From Deroplatys truncata (lineage: Eukaryota > Arthropoda > Insecta > Mantodea > Mantidae), in the NCBI GenBank assembly GCA_030765065.1, contig CM060978.1, positions 60,168,421 to 60,232,420 of the forward strand: DNA of 64,000 nucleotides. Direction: 5' to 3'. Below, piece after piece: positions 11,125 to 21,633 of this stretch (position 1 is its first letter; every line of letters starts with the position of its first letter). The notes beneath the pieces were generated by a model. The model had not been told where the DNA came from. It ran no database searches and saw nothing but the letters and a program-made list of their open reading frames with translations. Position numbers and translations under genes: made by a program.

Positions 11125-13018
11125 CAATAAACTGTATTGTGAGCATCTTCCATGGATGCCACACGAGGATTTGCAAGAAACTTTCCACCCCTACTACCCT
11201 TTACATAGAATATTTTTCGAAAATTTTTATTTTCTCAAAAATTACTAACGATTTTGATTAAATTACCATATGTTTAAGATATTTTTATGGCAAATGAAAT
11301 GTATATCTTAAATTTTCTGGGAATGTTCCCAAAAGTCCTCATTCTGAATAACTATTGCATATCTGATAGACCGTAAAAGATAGACAAAGTTTTAGAACAA
11401 AGAGGGTAAACCATTTTCGAGATATTCCTTGTTATTTGTTTGAATTTTCTAATGCTTATACTTTTTCTGAAATGGGAATTCGTTATTCGTTTTTTATGTC
11501 CTAGACATATAAAGAGAATATAATACTCCACATACTAACCAGTTCCTAAAAGATTTGACTATCGCTTAAAGCCTATCATATTCCCCTTGCACCTACATGA
11601 AAATTAGCAATAAGATTTTCTGCAAATCTTTACGATTAAGATGAAGTATAGGGTCCTTCAACAGGAGTGTCCTATCTTTGAACTGAAATAAAACACTTCT
11701 ATAAATGATAGAGGTTTGTTTCTTTTTTTATTTTGGAACATAATTAATGTCATTACGTGTGGAAGAGAACCTCAGTTAAATGACTGCCGCGACTTCGTTG
11801 GATTGCGCGCATACGGTTGACCCAATTTTCAACGACAGAAGAACGTAAATTACGTCCAACTTCTTGAATAACACACCTGATGTTATTCATAAGATAATTT
11901 ACTGTTTCGCTTGTTGACATAAACTCGAGATTTAACATAACCCCACATGAAGTAATCCAACAATGTTAAATGGTATGACCTTGGGGGCCAGTTAACATCA
12001 CCACCACAGAAATGATGAAACCTCTGAATTTCTCCTTCAAAAGATCGATTGTTTCGAGAGCAGTATGACATGTGGCACCATCTTGCTGGAACCAGATATT
12101 TCTGAGATCCATATCATCCAATTGAGACCAAAAATAGTCCCTTATAAGAGCCCGGTATCTTTCTCCATTGACAGAGCTTCTCCATCTTCATCTTGGAAAA
12201 AATATGGACCAATGATTCCACCATACTAAAATCCACACAAAATAGTAACCCATTGGGGATGAGGTGGTCGTTCTTGAATCTGCATTGGATTGTAATTGCT
12301 CCAGTAGCGGCAATTTTGTTTCTTAACACAACCATCCATTCAAAAGTGGGCTTCGTTGCTGAAGATAATTTTTCGACAAATCTCCGGGTCAGCTTCCAAT
12401 TGCTCCATAGCTCAGTCAGCGAATACACGGCGCAACCTATGGTCGTTGGGCTTTAGTTCTTGAGTTAACACCATTTTGTAAGCGTGAAACTCCAAGTCCA
12501 GATGCAGAATTCGCTAAGTTGTGGTCGGCGAAATGTACAATTCTTGCGCTCGACGAGCAATTGATTTGTTTCCGTTCTCGCGTGCATTCTCACGAACGAC
12601 GCCTATGTTTTCGTTGGAGCGCTTACTAGATTACGTACAGGCGTTCTTTGTTCGCCGATAAAACCACTTCTTTCAAATTTATCGATCAAACGCCGAATCG
12701 TTCTCTCTCAGGGACGATTAAGTACACCGTAAACTTCGCGGAATACACAGAAGGTTTGGCGAACAGATGATCTATTTTGATAATAAATTTTCACAATTTC
12801 TACGCGTTGCTGAATACTGTACGTTCTATGACTATTTGTCAATAACAACTGTAACCACATGAAAAAAATAACTGCTGTAACTCAATAACTACAGCAGCTA
12901 TCACCTGTTAAAAATAGGACACTCTTGTTGAAAGACCCTATATATGGAGAATAAGCGATTTTAAAAACAGTTTTACAAGAGCAGAGTTAGTCGTGTGGGT
13001 GCAACACATCAGATTTAC
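11125..13018 (+). mobile_element. RepA copy split by a DNA transposon
   Basis: RepA sequence runs 11125-11650 (GCATCTTCCATGGATGCC, TTACATAGAATATTTTTCGA) up to GATTAAGATGAAGTA. It is interrupted by the DUF4817 element at 11651-12938 and resumes at TATATGGAGAATAAGCG, ending GCAACACATCAGATTT near 13018. The 5' terminus is missing and the copy is degraded. Confidence 0.8.
11651..12938 (-). mobile_element. DUF4817-type IS630/mariner transposon, degraded (1288 bp)
   Basis: TIRs of about 28 bp: the left begins GGGTCCTTCAACAGGAGTGT and the right, reversed, GGGTCTTTCAACAAGAGTGT. Both are flanked by TA. The minus strand holds the pieces of one transposase in order. These are a DUF4817-like N terminus (QQRVEIVKIYYQNRSSV, then RTIRRLIDKFERSG, about 12830-12660), the first catalytic motif (12370), the second (WFQQDGATCHTA, about 12110-12064) and the third (LLDYFMWG, about 11960). 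The protein ends VLFHT near 11755. At the first catalytic site Asp is changed to Asn (FSNEAHF) and a stop follows, and several frameshifts separate the blocks. It is not expected to be active. Confidence 0.85.
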
Positions 13019-13765
13019 TTTACGTGATGACGAGAAAACACAATAAAAAGTATTTTTATCAGAATTATCAGTTGGTGTAACTCATTAAAATTTTACAGCG
13101 GCTAATCCTAAAGTTTTGCTTCTTCTAAATGAAGATATGTGTTCGAAGGTTCTGCCGGAGCTCGAATAGAGGACGGAAATGTCTATTCACGATTTCCTAC
13201 GTGATCCGCCTCACCAAGAGCCAGATCTTTTCAACGGCACAAGTGTTTTACTTAACAAAAACAGGTGTTAATGAGAAGTACTGGCGAGATTGATAGCGTT
13301 ACTTTAGCGGTGCAATTTGTAACACCTTATCTCAACTGGAGCATCGCCCCGCCACCCGCGATGAAAAATGGTACAGTGACGTTTTAAAAAAAGAAAATCT
13401 CTCCGCCACCATTATGTGTAATTTACACGAGCACCCGCACCTTATCGTACCAGCGCAAAGTTCAACATTACAGAGTTGCTTTATTTGTTAAGTGTTTCAT
13501 CTTTCTTCCGCGGCAAGACTTGCCAGTGAAGTTAACAGGACTTCACGGTCTTTTGCAAAACAGATACTCCACTCTTTATAAAGCAAGTACAACGGTGTTG
13601 GCCAGCTAGGCTCGGAAGTTTCCCTAAAGATTAATGCCGTTATAAATACCGGCCTACATAGAGATAGAGGTTCAGGAGAGGTCAGGTAGGCAGCAAGAAT
13701 AGGAATTGTTTCAAAAGGAATGCTTTCACTCTTACGAACTGCGAGGTAACCACGTACTTTATATA
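13019..13765. other. Unassigned sequence
   Basis: No recognised gene. A 93-codon open frame on the minus strand (13497-13778) overlaps the MITE edge and has no motif I know, so I treat it as chance. Confidence 0.35.
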
Positions 13766-14165
13766 CAGGCTTACACAAAAATAAGGAGCAGACTTTACAT
13801 ATTTATTTCCAATGAAAGACAATAGATGGCGACACCTGTGATACATCACTTAATAGAGAATAGTTCAAAGTTTTATTTTATTTGTTCAAAATAAACACCA
13901 TGTATTATGCGAGGACAACCAGTTCTTTTCTTTTCTTCTACGAATTTATTGCAGCACAAAATACGACTTTTCCTGTCACATTGCCAATAGATCGTAAAAA
14001 AACAAACAAAAAACACAGTATCTGTAGGCAATGAATGGAACTAATGGGTCGGGCTAAAAACTTTGAACTTTTCTCTATTCGATGATGCTTCTTGTGTGTC
14101 GCTATCTATTGTCGTTCATTAAAAATGAGTACTTAAAATCTGTTCCTTCTTTTTGAATAACCCTG
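13766..14165. mobile_element. Foldback MITE, 400 bp, TA target duplication
   Basis: The two ends are inverted copies over about 125 bp. They start CAGGCTTACACAAAAATAAG on the left and CAGGGTTATTCAAAAAGAAG on the right (reversed). Both arms contain GACAATAGATGGCGACAC-like and AGTTCAAAGTTTT blocks. TA lies at both flanks (13764-13765 and 14166-14167). The central loop is about 150 bp and non-coding. TIR length and TA flanks fit a mariner-superfamily MITE. Confidence 0.85.
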
Positions 14166-14281
14166 TAGTATTCACTTCACTATTCATTTCCATGTCTGAA
14201 AAAAATGTTTGATGTGAAACATCCACATACTTTTCTCCGGCCACTACCGTTTATTGATTTCTGTACCACTAAAACGTAAGA

Positions 14282-15870
14282 AGTGCTGCATAAATTTGCT
14301 ATTAAATTTCACCGGAAACACATGCTTTCAGGTCCATTTAACTAAAAAAATATTTTTGGAAAAACATCCTTGTGTATGTGAAGAAGTTGGCTTGTTATTA
14401 GCCCCACATTTTGAGAAGATGTTTTTGTTACGTATTTTTATTTCCAACACGCTCTGGGCGTCAATTTGAAGTAGGTTGTATTGAAGGAGTTGTATTATAT
14501 TTCAACTGTTGGGGAGCCGAAATTGTAGTAGTTGCAACCCCACGTATGGTAAACAGTTTCCGGTTGCCTTCGTCCCAAATTAAAAAATATAAACTTTGTA
14601 ATTTGACTGTTTCTGTAAGTATTAAATATTTATGTTTGCCTCGGCTGCGTCAGTATTACTGCTAGAGACATGTTTCTCTTTGTAGGGTTATGGTGCGACA
14701 AGAATGTAGGCTTACACAGATTATAAGTTTACTTCACTCCTTTTATTAATGCTTGATATTATTTAAATAACACTTCACTGATATAGAGAGCTGTGAGATT
14801 ATTTTTATTAAGGATTACACTTTTTAACATGTAAACTTATTTTTCGTCTAACACGAACACATATTATATTTCTTGAAGACACTTTTTGCGTCTGGTTAGT
14901 AACGCTGTCAGCAGGCAACTGAACTCTAAATTTGTAACATTTTCTGCTTTTCAGTTTCTGATTGGCTAATCCTAGTCCAATAGAATACCTTCATTTAACT
15001 AAAGCTTTTTCTGGTTGTTGATTGGCTATTTTTATGAACTGTCACAAAAATTACATTATTTCTGCTCCAAGAATCAAAAGTAGTATTATTAAACTCTCAA
15101 ACTCATTATTGCCTCAAGGTTACCTCATTGTTACCTCTTTGTTAGCAAATTTTTGACCTATTTCTCACAGCTCCTACATTATTAAATTACGTAATACATT
15201 CACATAACATTATTAAACATGGATATAATAATATCAACATTTACAATGACTGTAATATACAATTTTATATATAGTTGCATGCACATTTTGCTTCAAGGCG
15301 GGCTGTTATTGAATTATATTATATAATTAAACTGAAATCATTTTAGTGTTAAAAATACTGCCGCATATGTTTGTGTGTGTGAATAGCAGAACTCAAAAAC
15401 GAAAAGTTGATGAACACCAAAGTTGGTATTCAATTCAGTACCTTCCAAAGATAGCGTTTAAAGCCCTCTTCTTGGAAGGAATTTTGTTTAATCTAGTATA
15501 ACTGATAAACAATAGACGACAATGTACTGTACAAGACATGTAGATTACTTTAAAACACACAATTTACTTCACATAACTTTTTTGTGGCATAAGCCATTTC
15601 TGAAATATCCGTTTTTTGGTTTTAATTTTTCATTGTCATGGAAAGAGTATGTTATTTTAAGGCCAGCATGTAGCGCCCAGTTCCAAAACATTTGACTATA
15701 GCTATTCCCATTATGTCTATAACGAAAGTGTAATTAAGACATTTCCGGAAATGTTTATCTCGATTAAATTATGTACACAGGAAAATAAATTTAGAATAAT
15801 TTGCATACCCACTAAGCGATAGAGAGTAGAGAAAGTCATATGAATGTAATACATTATATTGTTGTACATG
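14282..15870 (+). mobile_element. RepB copy split by LTR-1
   Basis: Left part 14282-14378 reads AAATTTCACCGGAAACACAT and GGAAAAACATCCTTGTG. After the LTR-1 insertion the copy resumes at 15366 with TATGTTTGTGTGTGTGAATA and ends GTAGAGAAAGTCATATGAAT near 15860. Block order across the insertion is exactly that of an uninterrupted copy. Confidence 0.85.
14379..15365 (-). mobile_element. LTR-1 copy (solo-LTR-like), 987 bp, TSD TATG
   Basis: Reverse-strand copy with TG at 14379 and CA at 15364-15365, flanked by TATG at 14375-14378 and again at 15366-15369. It contains GGCTGCGTCAGTATTACTG, a CTGATTGGCTAATCC CCAAT-type motif, and tandem versions of the GCCCCACATTTTGAG / CACGCTCTGGGCGTCAATTT block near its 3' end. 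No retroviral-type coding sequence is attached. Confidence 0.85.
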
Positions 15871-16543
15871 CTACACCTCGTGTTTTAGATATATTATTTT
15901 AATGCCACAAAGAAGGTACAATACAAACTCATCTATTGTTTATGACGTCACAAAGTCCTTTCCTTCAGTCAGCATGTTGGATCGAAAGCTGCTAGTTCAG
16001 CATTCATTCCACAATGCAGATGTGAAGATGTTCGGTCCGGTGAGTACGGAAGATGAGCAGTGGAGAAAACTCCAAACTGGATTAATTTATTTGTTTTGTG
16101 GCAGCTTGCCAACTTCTGTATCGGATTATTATTTCTCTTATTCTGAGAGAAAAGTGGTTGCTGTTCTTGAGTTGGGCAAGCTGCCAGTCTCTCTTTCCAC
16201 CGTTAAACAACACAAAAGAGCCAAAGACGCGTAAAAAACTGTATCTGTCTCGCTTTCATTTACACCAATTGCCCATTTTGTTCAAACCGAATCAACTGTA
16301 GAGGGACCATTAGAGCTGTTTATACAACCAAATGAAAAGATTTGTATCTAAAGGCGATAGCTCGGTTCGTTTACTGAGTGCATATACCGCTGAGAGGCTT
16401 TTTCATATTGAAACAGTGCAAATAATCAGTAACTATGCTTCTAGACCAATCTATTAATGCTATAACAGATGCTGCAAAATGAGTGTGATGCGTTATTTCA
16501 CCTGACTTTCTCTATGCACTCCTTTACAAATTTTTCTTACAAA
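15871..16543. other. Unassigned sequence with an open frame and a hairpin
   Basis: A 110-codon frame on the plus strand (15902-16234) matches no domain I recognise. It overlaps a hairpin at 16100-16185, so I do not call it a gene. The rest is AT-rich spacer. Confidence 0.35.
16100..16185. repeat. Short inverted repeat (hairpin)
   Basis: GGCAGCTTGCCAACTTC at the left pairs with GAGTTGGGCAAGCTGCC at the right, a stem of about 16 pairs with a bulge. A second small inner pairing involves TTCTC...GAGAA around 16135-16151. No flanking duplication was found. Confidence 0.65.
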
Positions 16544-17044
16544 ACTGAGCGAGGTGGCTCTGTGGTAACACGTGCGACTTGCATTCGGGATGTTCCGGGT
16601 TCGATTCCCGACGTACGCTCACTCTGACCTATGGGCTTTTTCAGTTTTTCCGGGTCATCAGGCGAATGGTGACGTTCATATCGCTCAATTGATCATTTCA
16701 TTGATCATTCACTCCATTAGGTCTGTTTCAGGGTTGTAAGTGTCTTCGATGGGTTCCGGTGCGGCGTGACAGAGAAAAGATATCCTCTCTGTGAACTTTC
16801 TCCGCCTTTGGTGGGTTGCCGGGGTATACGGACCACCCCTTGATGGACATTGGGGCCTGTGTGAGGCGGGGTCCCCTCTCTGCCTGTCCGACTGTCAGAG
16901 CTTCTCTATCTGGAAACTGTATTGACCCTATCATTGCTGTGCCGTCACTTCTGTTTCCGGCCGCTCGCGCCCAGAGGGGTATACGTACAATATCCGTATT
17001 CGCTGGATCGGTATGAAGTCCCCTTCTATACACACTCCATTCCA
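16544..17044 (+). mobile_element. tRNA-derived SINE, family S2, 501 bp
   Basis: The head is GAGCGAGGTGGCTCTGTGGT, with an A-box-like GTGGCTCTGTGG and the B box GGGTTCGATTCCC. Then comes CACTCTGACCTATGGG and a long body with GTTTCAGGGTTGTAAGTG and TCATTGCTGTGCCGTCACTT. Perfect 10-bp target duplications TTCTTACAAA lie at 16534-16543 and 17045-17054. Related copies are at 29131, 44912 and 63424. Confidence 0.88.
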
Positions 17045-17094
17045 TTCTTACAAAGCCTTCTTTGTTAATAGAGGAATTAAAACCCCCCTCGCCA

Positions 17095-17222
17095 ATGCTA
17101 AGTTTGGAAAGGTAGAATCAGATTGAAAAATTCAAAGCTATATCCAAGATTTGAACCACGGAACTTATGCTTTACGTCCGGTTGCTCCAAACAACTGCAC
17201 TACCATGGCAACATACCGGCAC
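17095..17222 (-). mobile_element. Possible tRNA-derived SINE
   Basis: The minus strand reads TGCCATGGTAGTGCAGTTGT and then GTGGTTCAAATCTTGG, which are plausible A- and B-box positions. No body or flanking duplication was defined. Confidence 0.4.
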
Positions 17223-17784
17223 GACATTAACTTCCCCAACTTACTCCCAGTTTTCTCAGTAAACCAGAGAGATCTTAATTTCATTTCGAGATGACATAAC
17301 CAATAAGGATGGCGTGTACCTGATTGCTGATTAAACTATGAAGCCTGGAACCTGAACAGTTTATATTTAAAGTCATTAGAGAACCCATAACAAAAATAAT
17401 AATAACGCTTTCAAAGATATGCTTCATTAGATATGTTGCTTCAACGCTCCCCATAGGGACAAAGGCTTCCAGAGAAAACCCATTCCACCAAAGATTTATT
17501 TATTAACCAGAAGTAGCTTACGAGTGGTGTCTTTTACCTCCGATGGAAAGGTGATTATGAAGATAGCGATACAACGAGAGAAGCCACTGTAGGCCTCTGA
17601 CGAGAAAACGTTTGCGGGGTGTTCTACTCTCCGGAAGAGTGAGGGCGGCAGCAACACGTGGCATCTCACGATGTCAAATAGATCTAATATTGACATTAAA
17701 AACATCGCGCAACATAAGTATCACAGCGTGTTTCACTTAGAGCAGTGTGTAAGTGTTTTCTAGTGATTTATAAAGTTATTTACA
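17223..17784. other. Unassigned sequence
   Basis: No gene recognised. The stretch just before 17785 may be the 5' leader of the transposase fragment that follows. Confidence 0.3.
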
Positions 17785-17905
17785 ATGGCCAGTAAGAAGG
17801 GAAGGCCTCTACACAGTCAAGCCCCAGAAACAGTTGCTAACGTTGTTAAAATCTGTGACGAGGAAAGCAATCAATGTTTTCTAGGAGGTCTTAAGCCTTT
17901 TTGAT
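17785..17905 (+). pseudogene. IS630-like transposase N-terminal fragment
   Basis: An ATG opens a 40-codon frame beginning MASKKGRPLHSQAPETVANV. GRPL-SQA followed by a short helix is the usual opening of a group of insect IS630-like (DDE_3) transposases. The frame ends at a stop after GGLKPF, and no downstream HTH or catalytic domain follows. It is a truncated remnant. The family call rests on about 20 residues. Confidence 0.4.
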
Positions 17906-19039
17906 ATTGTGGTATATTATTAATTTGGAGGGTTACACTATTGTTCTACGTTGCCTTTACCAGACACATCTTGGCTGGTAGCTTTGCTAGCCACGAGTAG
18001 TGGGGGATATAGCGTCTGTCTCAGTTAGGATTCCGTGAGTAACGGACCGCGTGTGTAAGCCGGGTTTTGGATCGGTAGACATCTCCTCCCAACTCCCATT
18101 TTTAATCATCTAGGAACTCCAAACGGTTGAGAAATAAAGCTAGGAATGTGTGAGTAGATTTATGTTATGTATTTTGTACAGTGAAAAATTCACGCCCTCC
18201 TCTTAACCTCCACATCACGTTTCGGTCCTCCGCAGCCAAGTATACATCCCCTCAATGTACGTGCTGGGTACTAGAAATTAATTTAATTTTCATGTGAACT
18301 TTTAGGCCAACTGCCCAGCATGCAACAATATTTTGGAAGTAGAAAACCGTAATCTTTCTAAGATAGCGCTAGAACTGTTGATGTCAACACTTTCCTTACA
18401 GACACGTTATAATCAGAGAAACACAGTACGTCTTTTAGCGTGGGATTCATACCACATAGGGCCTTGGTGATACCTCACATGAGTGGTCAAAGGTGAAGAC
18501 TTAACATCGCAGCACCAGAGACGGGAATCAAACTATTGAATATGCCTTCGTCCTTGTTTTATTAGATATCGTTTCAATGTAAACACATTGAAAACGACTA
18601 ATGAGATAAAAGAAAGATATATGACACAAATAATTATACGTTTGAATTAGCTCTACATTTTTTTCCTATAGTATATTTGTATTTATGTCAATAATAATGA
18701 AGCTACACAAAGGAAATTGAAGATAAACATTTTATTCGCGATGTCAATAATTCAAACATATAACATTCTTAATTAAAGTTGTTAGAGCCATTTTGAGTAA
18801 TTAAAAAATACGAAACTTCTGTTTTTAATCTCGCGTGTCGACGGTGTCTGAATTAAGCAATTGATGATTATTCCACACATGTTGTTTAATGTCTGACAAA
18901 ATAGAGCTAGAAATACAGTACATAGCCAGACAGCAAAATCAGCCAGGCATACGCCTTCTAGTAAGTTTGTATTTAATTCATCAGACGTCAAAACTGCGAA
19001 ACAGTAATATGGGGTTTTAGGAATATAATAACAATTAGG
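17906..19039. other. Unassigned sequence
   Basis: Mixed-composition spacer. Around 18515-18535 the minus strand has a B-box-like GTTTGATTCCCGTC without a convincing A box. Open frames on the minus strand at 18782-19195 run into the SINE and are not credible genes. Confidence 0.3.
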
Positions 19040-19050
19040 TATCGATAAAC

Positions 19051-19430
19051 GGCGGCGCCGTGGCCGAGCGGTTAGACCGCTCGCCTCCCACCGAGGCAGC
19101 CCGGGTTCAATCCCAGGGACCTGCATGTGGGATTTGTGGTGGACGAAGCGGCGTCTGGGCGGGTTTTCTCCGGGTTCTCCGGTTTCCCCCGCCATTCATT
19201 CCACCAACTGCTCCATCATCACCTTTCCTTTCATCCATTTCACCGACATTTCGTTTCATCTACTTCCTTCATCCCATACCAGGCATCGGGCTGATCACCC
19301 ATCCTGGATGCTCTGTCCGATCCATGAGTGTCTGCTCCTCGACGGGCCTCTGACCCCAGGCACCCGCTTGTAAGTCCTGGGGGTGTAAGTCCTACATAAG
19401 AGGAGGGTAAACAGATAATGAATGAATGAA
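19051..19430 (+). mobile_element. tRNA-derived SINE, family S1, 380 bp
   Basis: The head GGCGGCGCCGTGGCCGAGCG has a type-II tRNA-like A box (TGGCCGAGCGG) and the B box GGGTTCAATCCC. A GC-rich body follows (GCGTCTGGGCGGGTTTTC, CATCGGGCTGATCACCCATC) and then a tetranucleotide tail (AATG)n. Target duplications of 11 bp, TATCGATAAAC, are at 19040-19050 and 19431-19441. The head resembles tRNA-Ser/Leu by its GCCGAGYGGTTA motif. A second copy lies on the minus strand at 46135-46512. Confidence 0.92.
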
Positions 19431-19465
19431 TATCGATAAACCTTCGATACTTTTTTAATACTTTT

Positions 19466-20221
19466 AAATTTTTACTTTCTCTACTACGTATAGTAGGTAT
19501 TTTTGGAAACATGTCCGTATGTCTGCCTATGTGAGTGTGTGTGTCTGTGAACAGCATAACTCAGAAACGAACAGTCGGATAAACACCAAACATCCAGAGA
19601 TGCGACAAGGTTTTGAAGAAAATCCCCCCACCCTAGATTACCCTTTACATGGAACATTTCTCGAATATTTTAATTTTCTCAAAAATGGCTCTAACGATTT
19701 TGATTAAAATATTATATGTTTAAAATATTTTCATGACAAATGAAATGTATATCTTGAATTTTCTGGGAATGTCTCCAAAAGTATTCTTCATTGTGAACGA
19801 CTTTTGCATAACTGGTAAACCATAAGATTTAGACAAAATTTTACTACACAAGAAATGTAGATCGCGTTAAAATACACACTTTATGTCATATACATTTTTT
19901 GGTTGAGTGAACCAATTTCGAAATATTGCTGTTATTCCCTTAAATTTTCCAGTATCTACTTTTTCTCAAATTTATGATTAATTTTTTTTATGTCCTTGTA
20001 ATGCAAAGAGAATGGAATACTACACATAGCAACTAGCTCTTAAAAAATTTGAATATCGCTTAAAGACTACCAATTCCCCTTGCATCTACAAGAAAATTAG
20101 AAATAAGATTAACAGTTCGATATCTCGATTAACATGAAGCATATGGAGAATAAGCGTTTGTATAAATAGTTTGTACAAGAGTAGAAAAAGTAATCTGAGT
20201 CTAACACATCAGATTTTTTAT
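19466..20221 (+). mobile_element. RepA copy with an internal 5' deletion
   Basis: It starts ACTTTCTCTACTACGTATAG, then jumps from GTAGGT to TTTTTGGAAACATGTCCG, losing the ATTCCACCCAAAAATTCG block. The rest is full length and ends AACACATCAGATTTTTT. It sits in a T-tract. Confidence 0.88.
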
Positions 20222-20297
20222 AAAGTGAATATCGAGTTACGGTGCTCAAAACCAGTATCGGTATCGAGTATCAAGAAATAGTGGTATCATCCCATCC

Positions 20298-20298
<1 letters not shown>

Positions 20299-20330
<32 letters not shown>

Positions 20331-20331
20331 G
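20299..20331. repeat. (ATT)n microsatellite
   Basis: Eleven near-perfect ATT units between the RepA and RepB copies. Confidence 0.95.
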
Positions 20332-20341
20332 GTATTAAACC

Positions 20342-20672
20342 AAAGCTATTCGTAATAAAGAGGATGCAAGATACTCATATATTTTATTGGTCATGAAATA
20401 TATGGTATTTTAATCAAAATCTTGAGTCATTTTTGAGAAAACAAGAAATAACGAAAATGAAATGGTAATTTCAGGTGGGAGAATTTTCTTCAAAATCTTC
20501 GTGTCACATCTTTGGAAAGTACTGAAAACTTAATTCAAGTTTGGTATTTAAGCGACTTTTCGTTTTTAGGTTATGCTGCCCAGAAACACATACGGGCGGG
20601 GGGTTTGGGGTTTCAAAAAATCGACATCGAATGTTTGGTTGGAATACAATACTTTCCTACTTTCTGTAAGTA
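20342..20672 (-). mobile_element. RepB fragment
   Basis: Reverse orientation: CATGAAATATATGGTATTTT, TTCAAAATCTTCGTGTCACA and TTTTTAGGTTATGCTG. It ends TTGGTTGGAATACAATACTT and CCTACTTTCTGTAAGTA. It is partial at its left end. Confidence 0.75.
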
Positions 20673-20673
20673 C

Positions 20674-20925
20674 TCCTCCGTGGTCTAGGGGTATCGTGAT
20701 CTAGTTCCCAAAGACGCGGATTTAAACCCGGGGAAGGACGATGGACTTTTTCGGGCATAAGAATCCTCAGCATAGGTGCCTTCGAAAGGGAATTGAAGCC
20801 TGTGGTCCCTTGTCGTAGATTTACTGCACGTAAAAGAACTCAAGCCTGATAAAGAGACCTCTGAATAAAATTACCTGTCTTTCACGCCCAATATAGAATG
20901 GGACGTTAAGAAACACATCAGATTA
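20674..20925 (+). mobile_element. tRNA-derived SINE with AAAAGAACTC body
   Basis: The head TCCGTGGTCTAGGGGTATCG resembles tRNA-Asp/Glu-type A boxes, and GGATTTAAACCCGGGG is a degraded B box. The body contains GTAGATTTACTGCACGTAAA and AGAACTC and ends GGGACGTTAAGAAAC. It starts immediately after the RepB fragment. Confidence 0.75.
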
Positions 20926-21633
20926 AGAGCGTACATAAATAAAACTCAATTTCATTTAGTACAAACTCGGAGCCTATCCACTCCCCACCTGAAGCCAGCG
21001 ACCTTCCGACGGTGCAAGCTTTGGGAGCTTGCTAGCTACCAGCTAATGTACTTCACAAAACGTATTTGTTTATAAACGTTGCTGATGTTATTCTGAATAA
21101 TAATATACGCAATAGACACTCTTTCCATAGAGCAATGTAATTCGATTTGAAACACAGTGACAGCCTCTGGTGAGCGGTTTACTAACTATGGTTATAGTCC
21201 ATCCTCCTTAACAAGCGTAATTCTTGACTTATATTAAGAGGTTCGTTACGGGTATCGAGTTGATGAGATGATGTTATGGATGGGCTGTGTTTGGACAGCT
21301 TCCCGCTAACAGATGGCACTGTAACCCAACACTCGTAGACTCAAGCCTGCGGCCACGCAATGAAATTACTTGGAACACAATGGCCAGCTCTGAAACGCTT
21401 TATGTTACTGCGTATTCAGCATCATTTCTGTGTGTGGAGAAACAACAGAACATTTGTCCAGGAAGACGTTATATCAAGCCTTCAGAGTGTAAGACTTGAT
21501 TGAAATAGACATTGTATTGGTTAAGGGGACACTAAATAGCCAACGTCAAAAAACTGTGTTACATTCATATAAATTCCTCTACCCACTATCTTTTATGTTT
21601 ACATATCTTCTACGAACGGTTCCTACGAATATT
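20926..21633. other. Unassigned sequence
   Basis: No gene recognised. Bases 21565-21630 look like a degraded reverse RepB start (CTCTACCCACTATC, CTTCTACGAACGG). Confidence 0.35.

Noticed and set aside
13497..13778. 93-codon minus-strand open frame
   Set aside because: Overlaps the left arm of a MITE and has no motif.
15902..16234. 110-codon open frame as a gene
   Set aside because: No recognisable domain, overlaps a hairpin, flanked by repeats; could be chance.
16549..16620. Functional tRNA gene
   Set aside because: Part of SINE S2, with target duplications 501 bp apart and no cloverleaf.
19051..19125. Functional tRNA-Ser/Leu gene
   Set aside because: A and B boxes are present, but the acceptor stem does not close and the sequence continues into a SINE body and tail.
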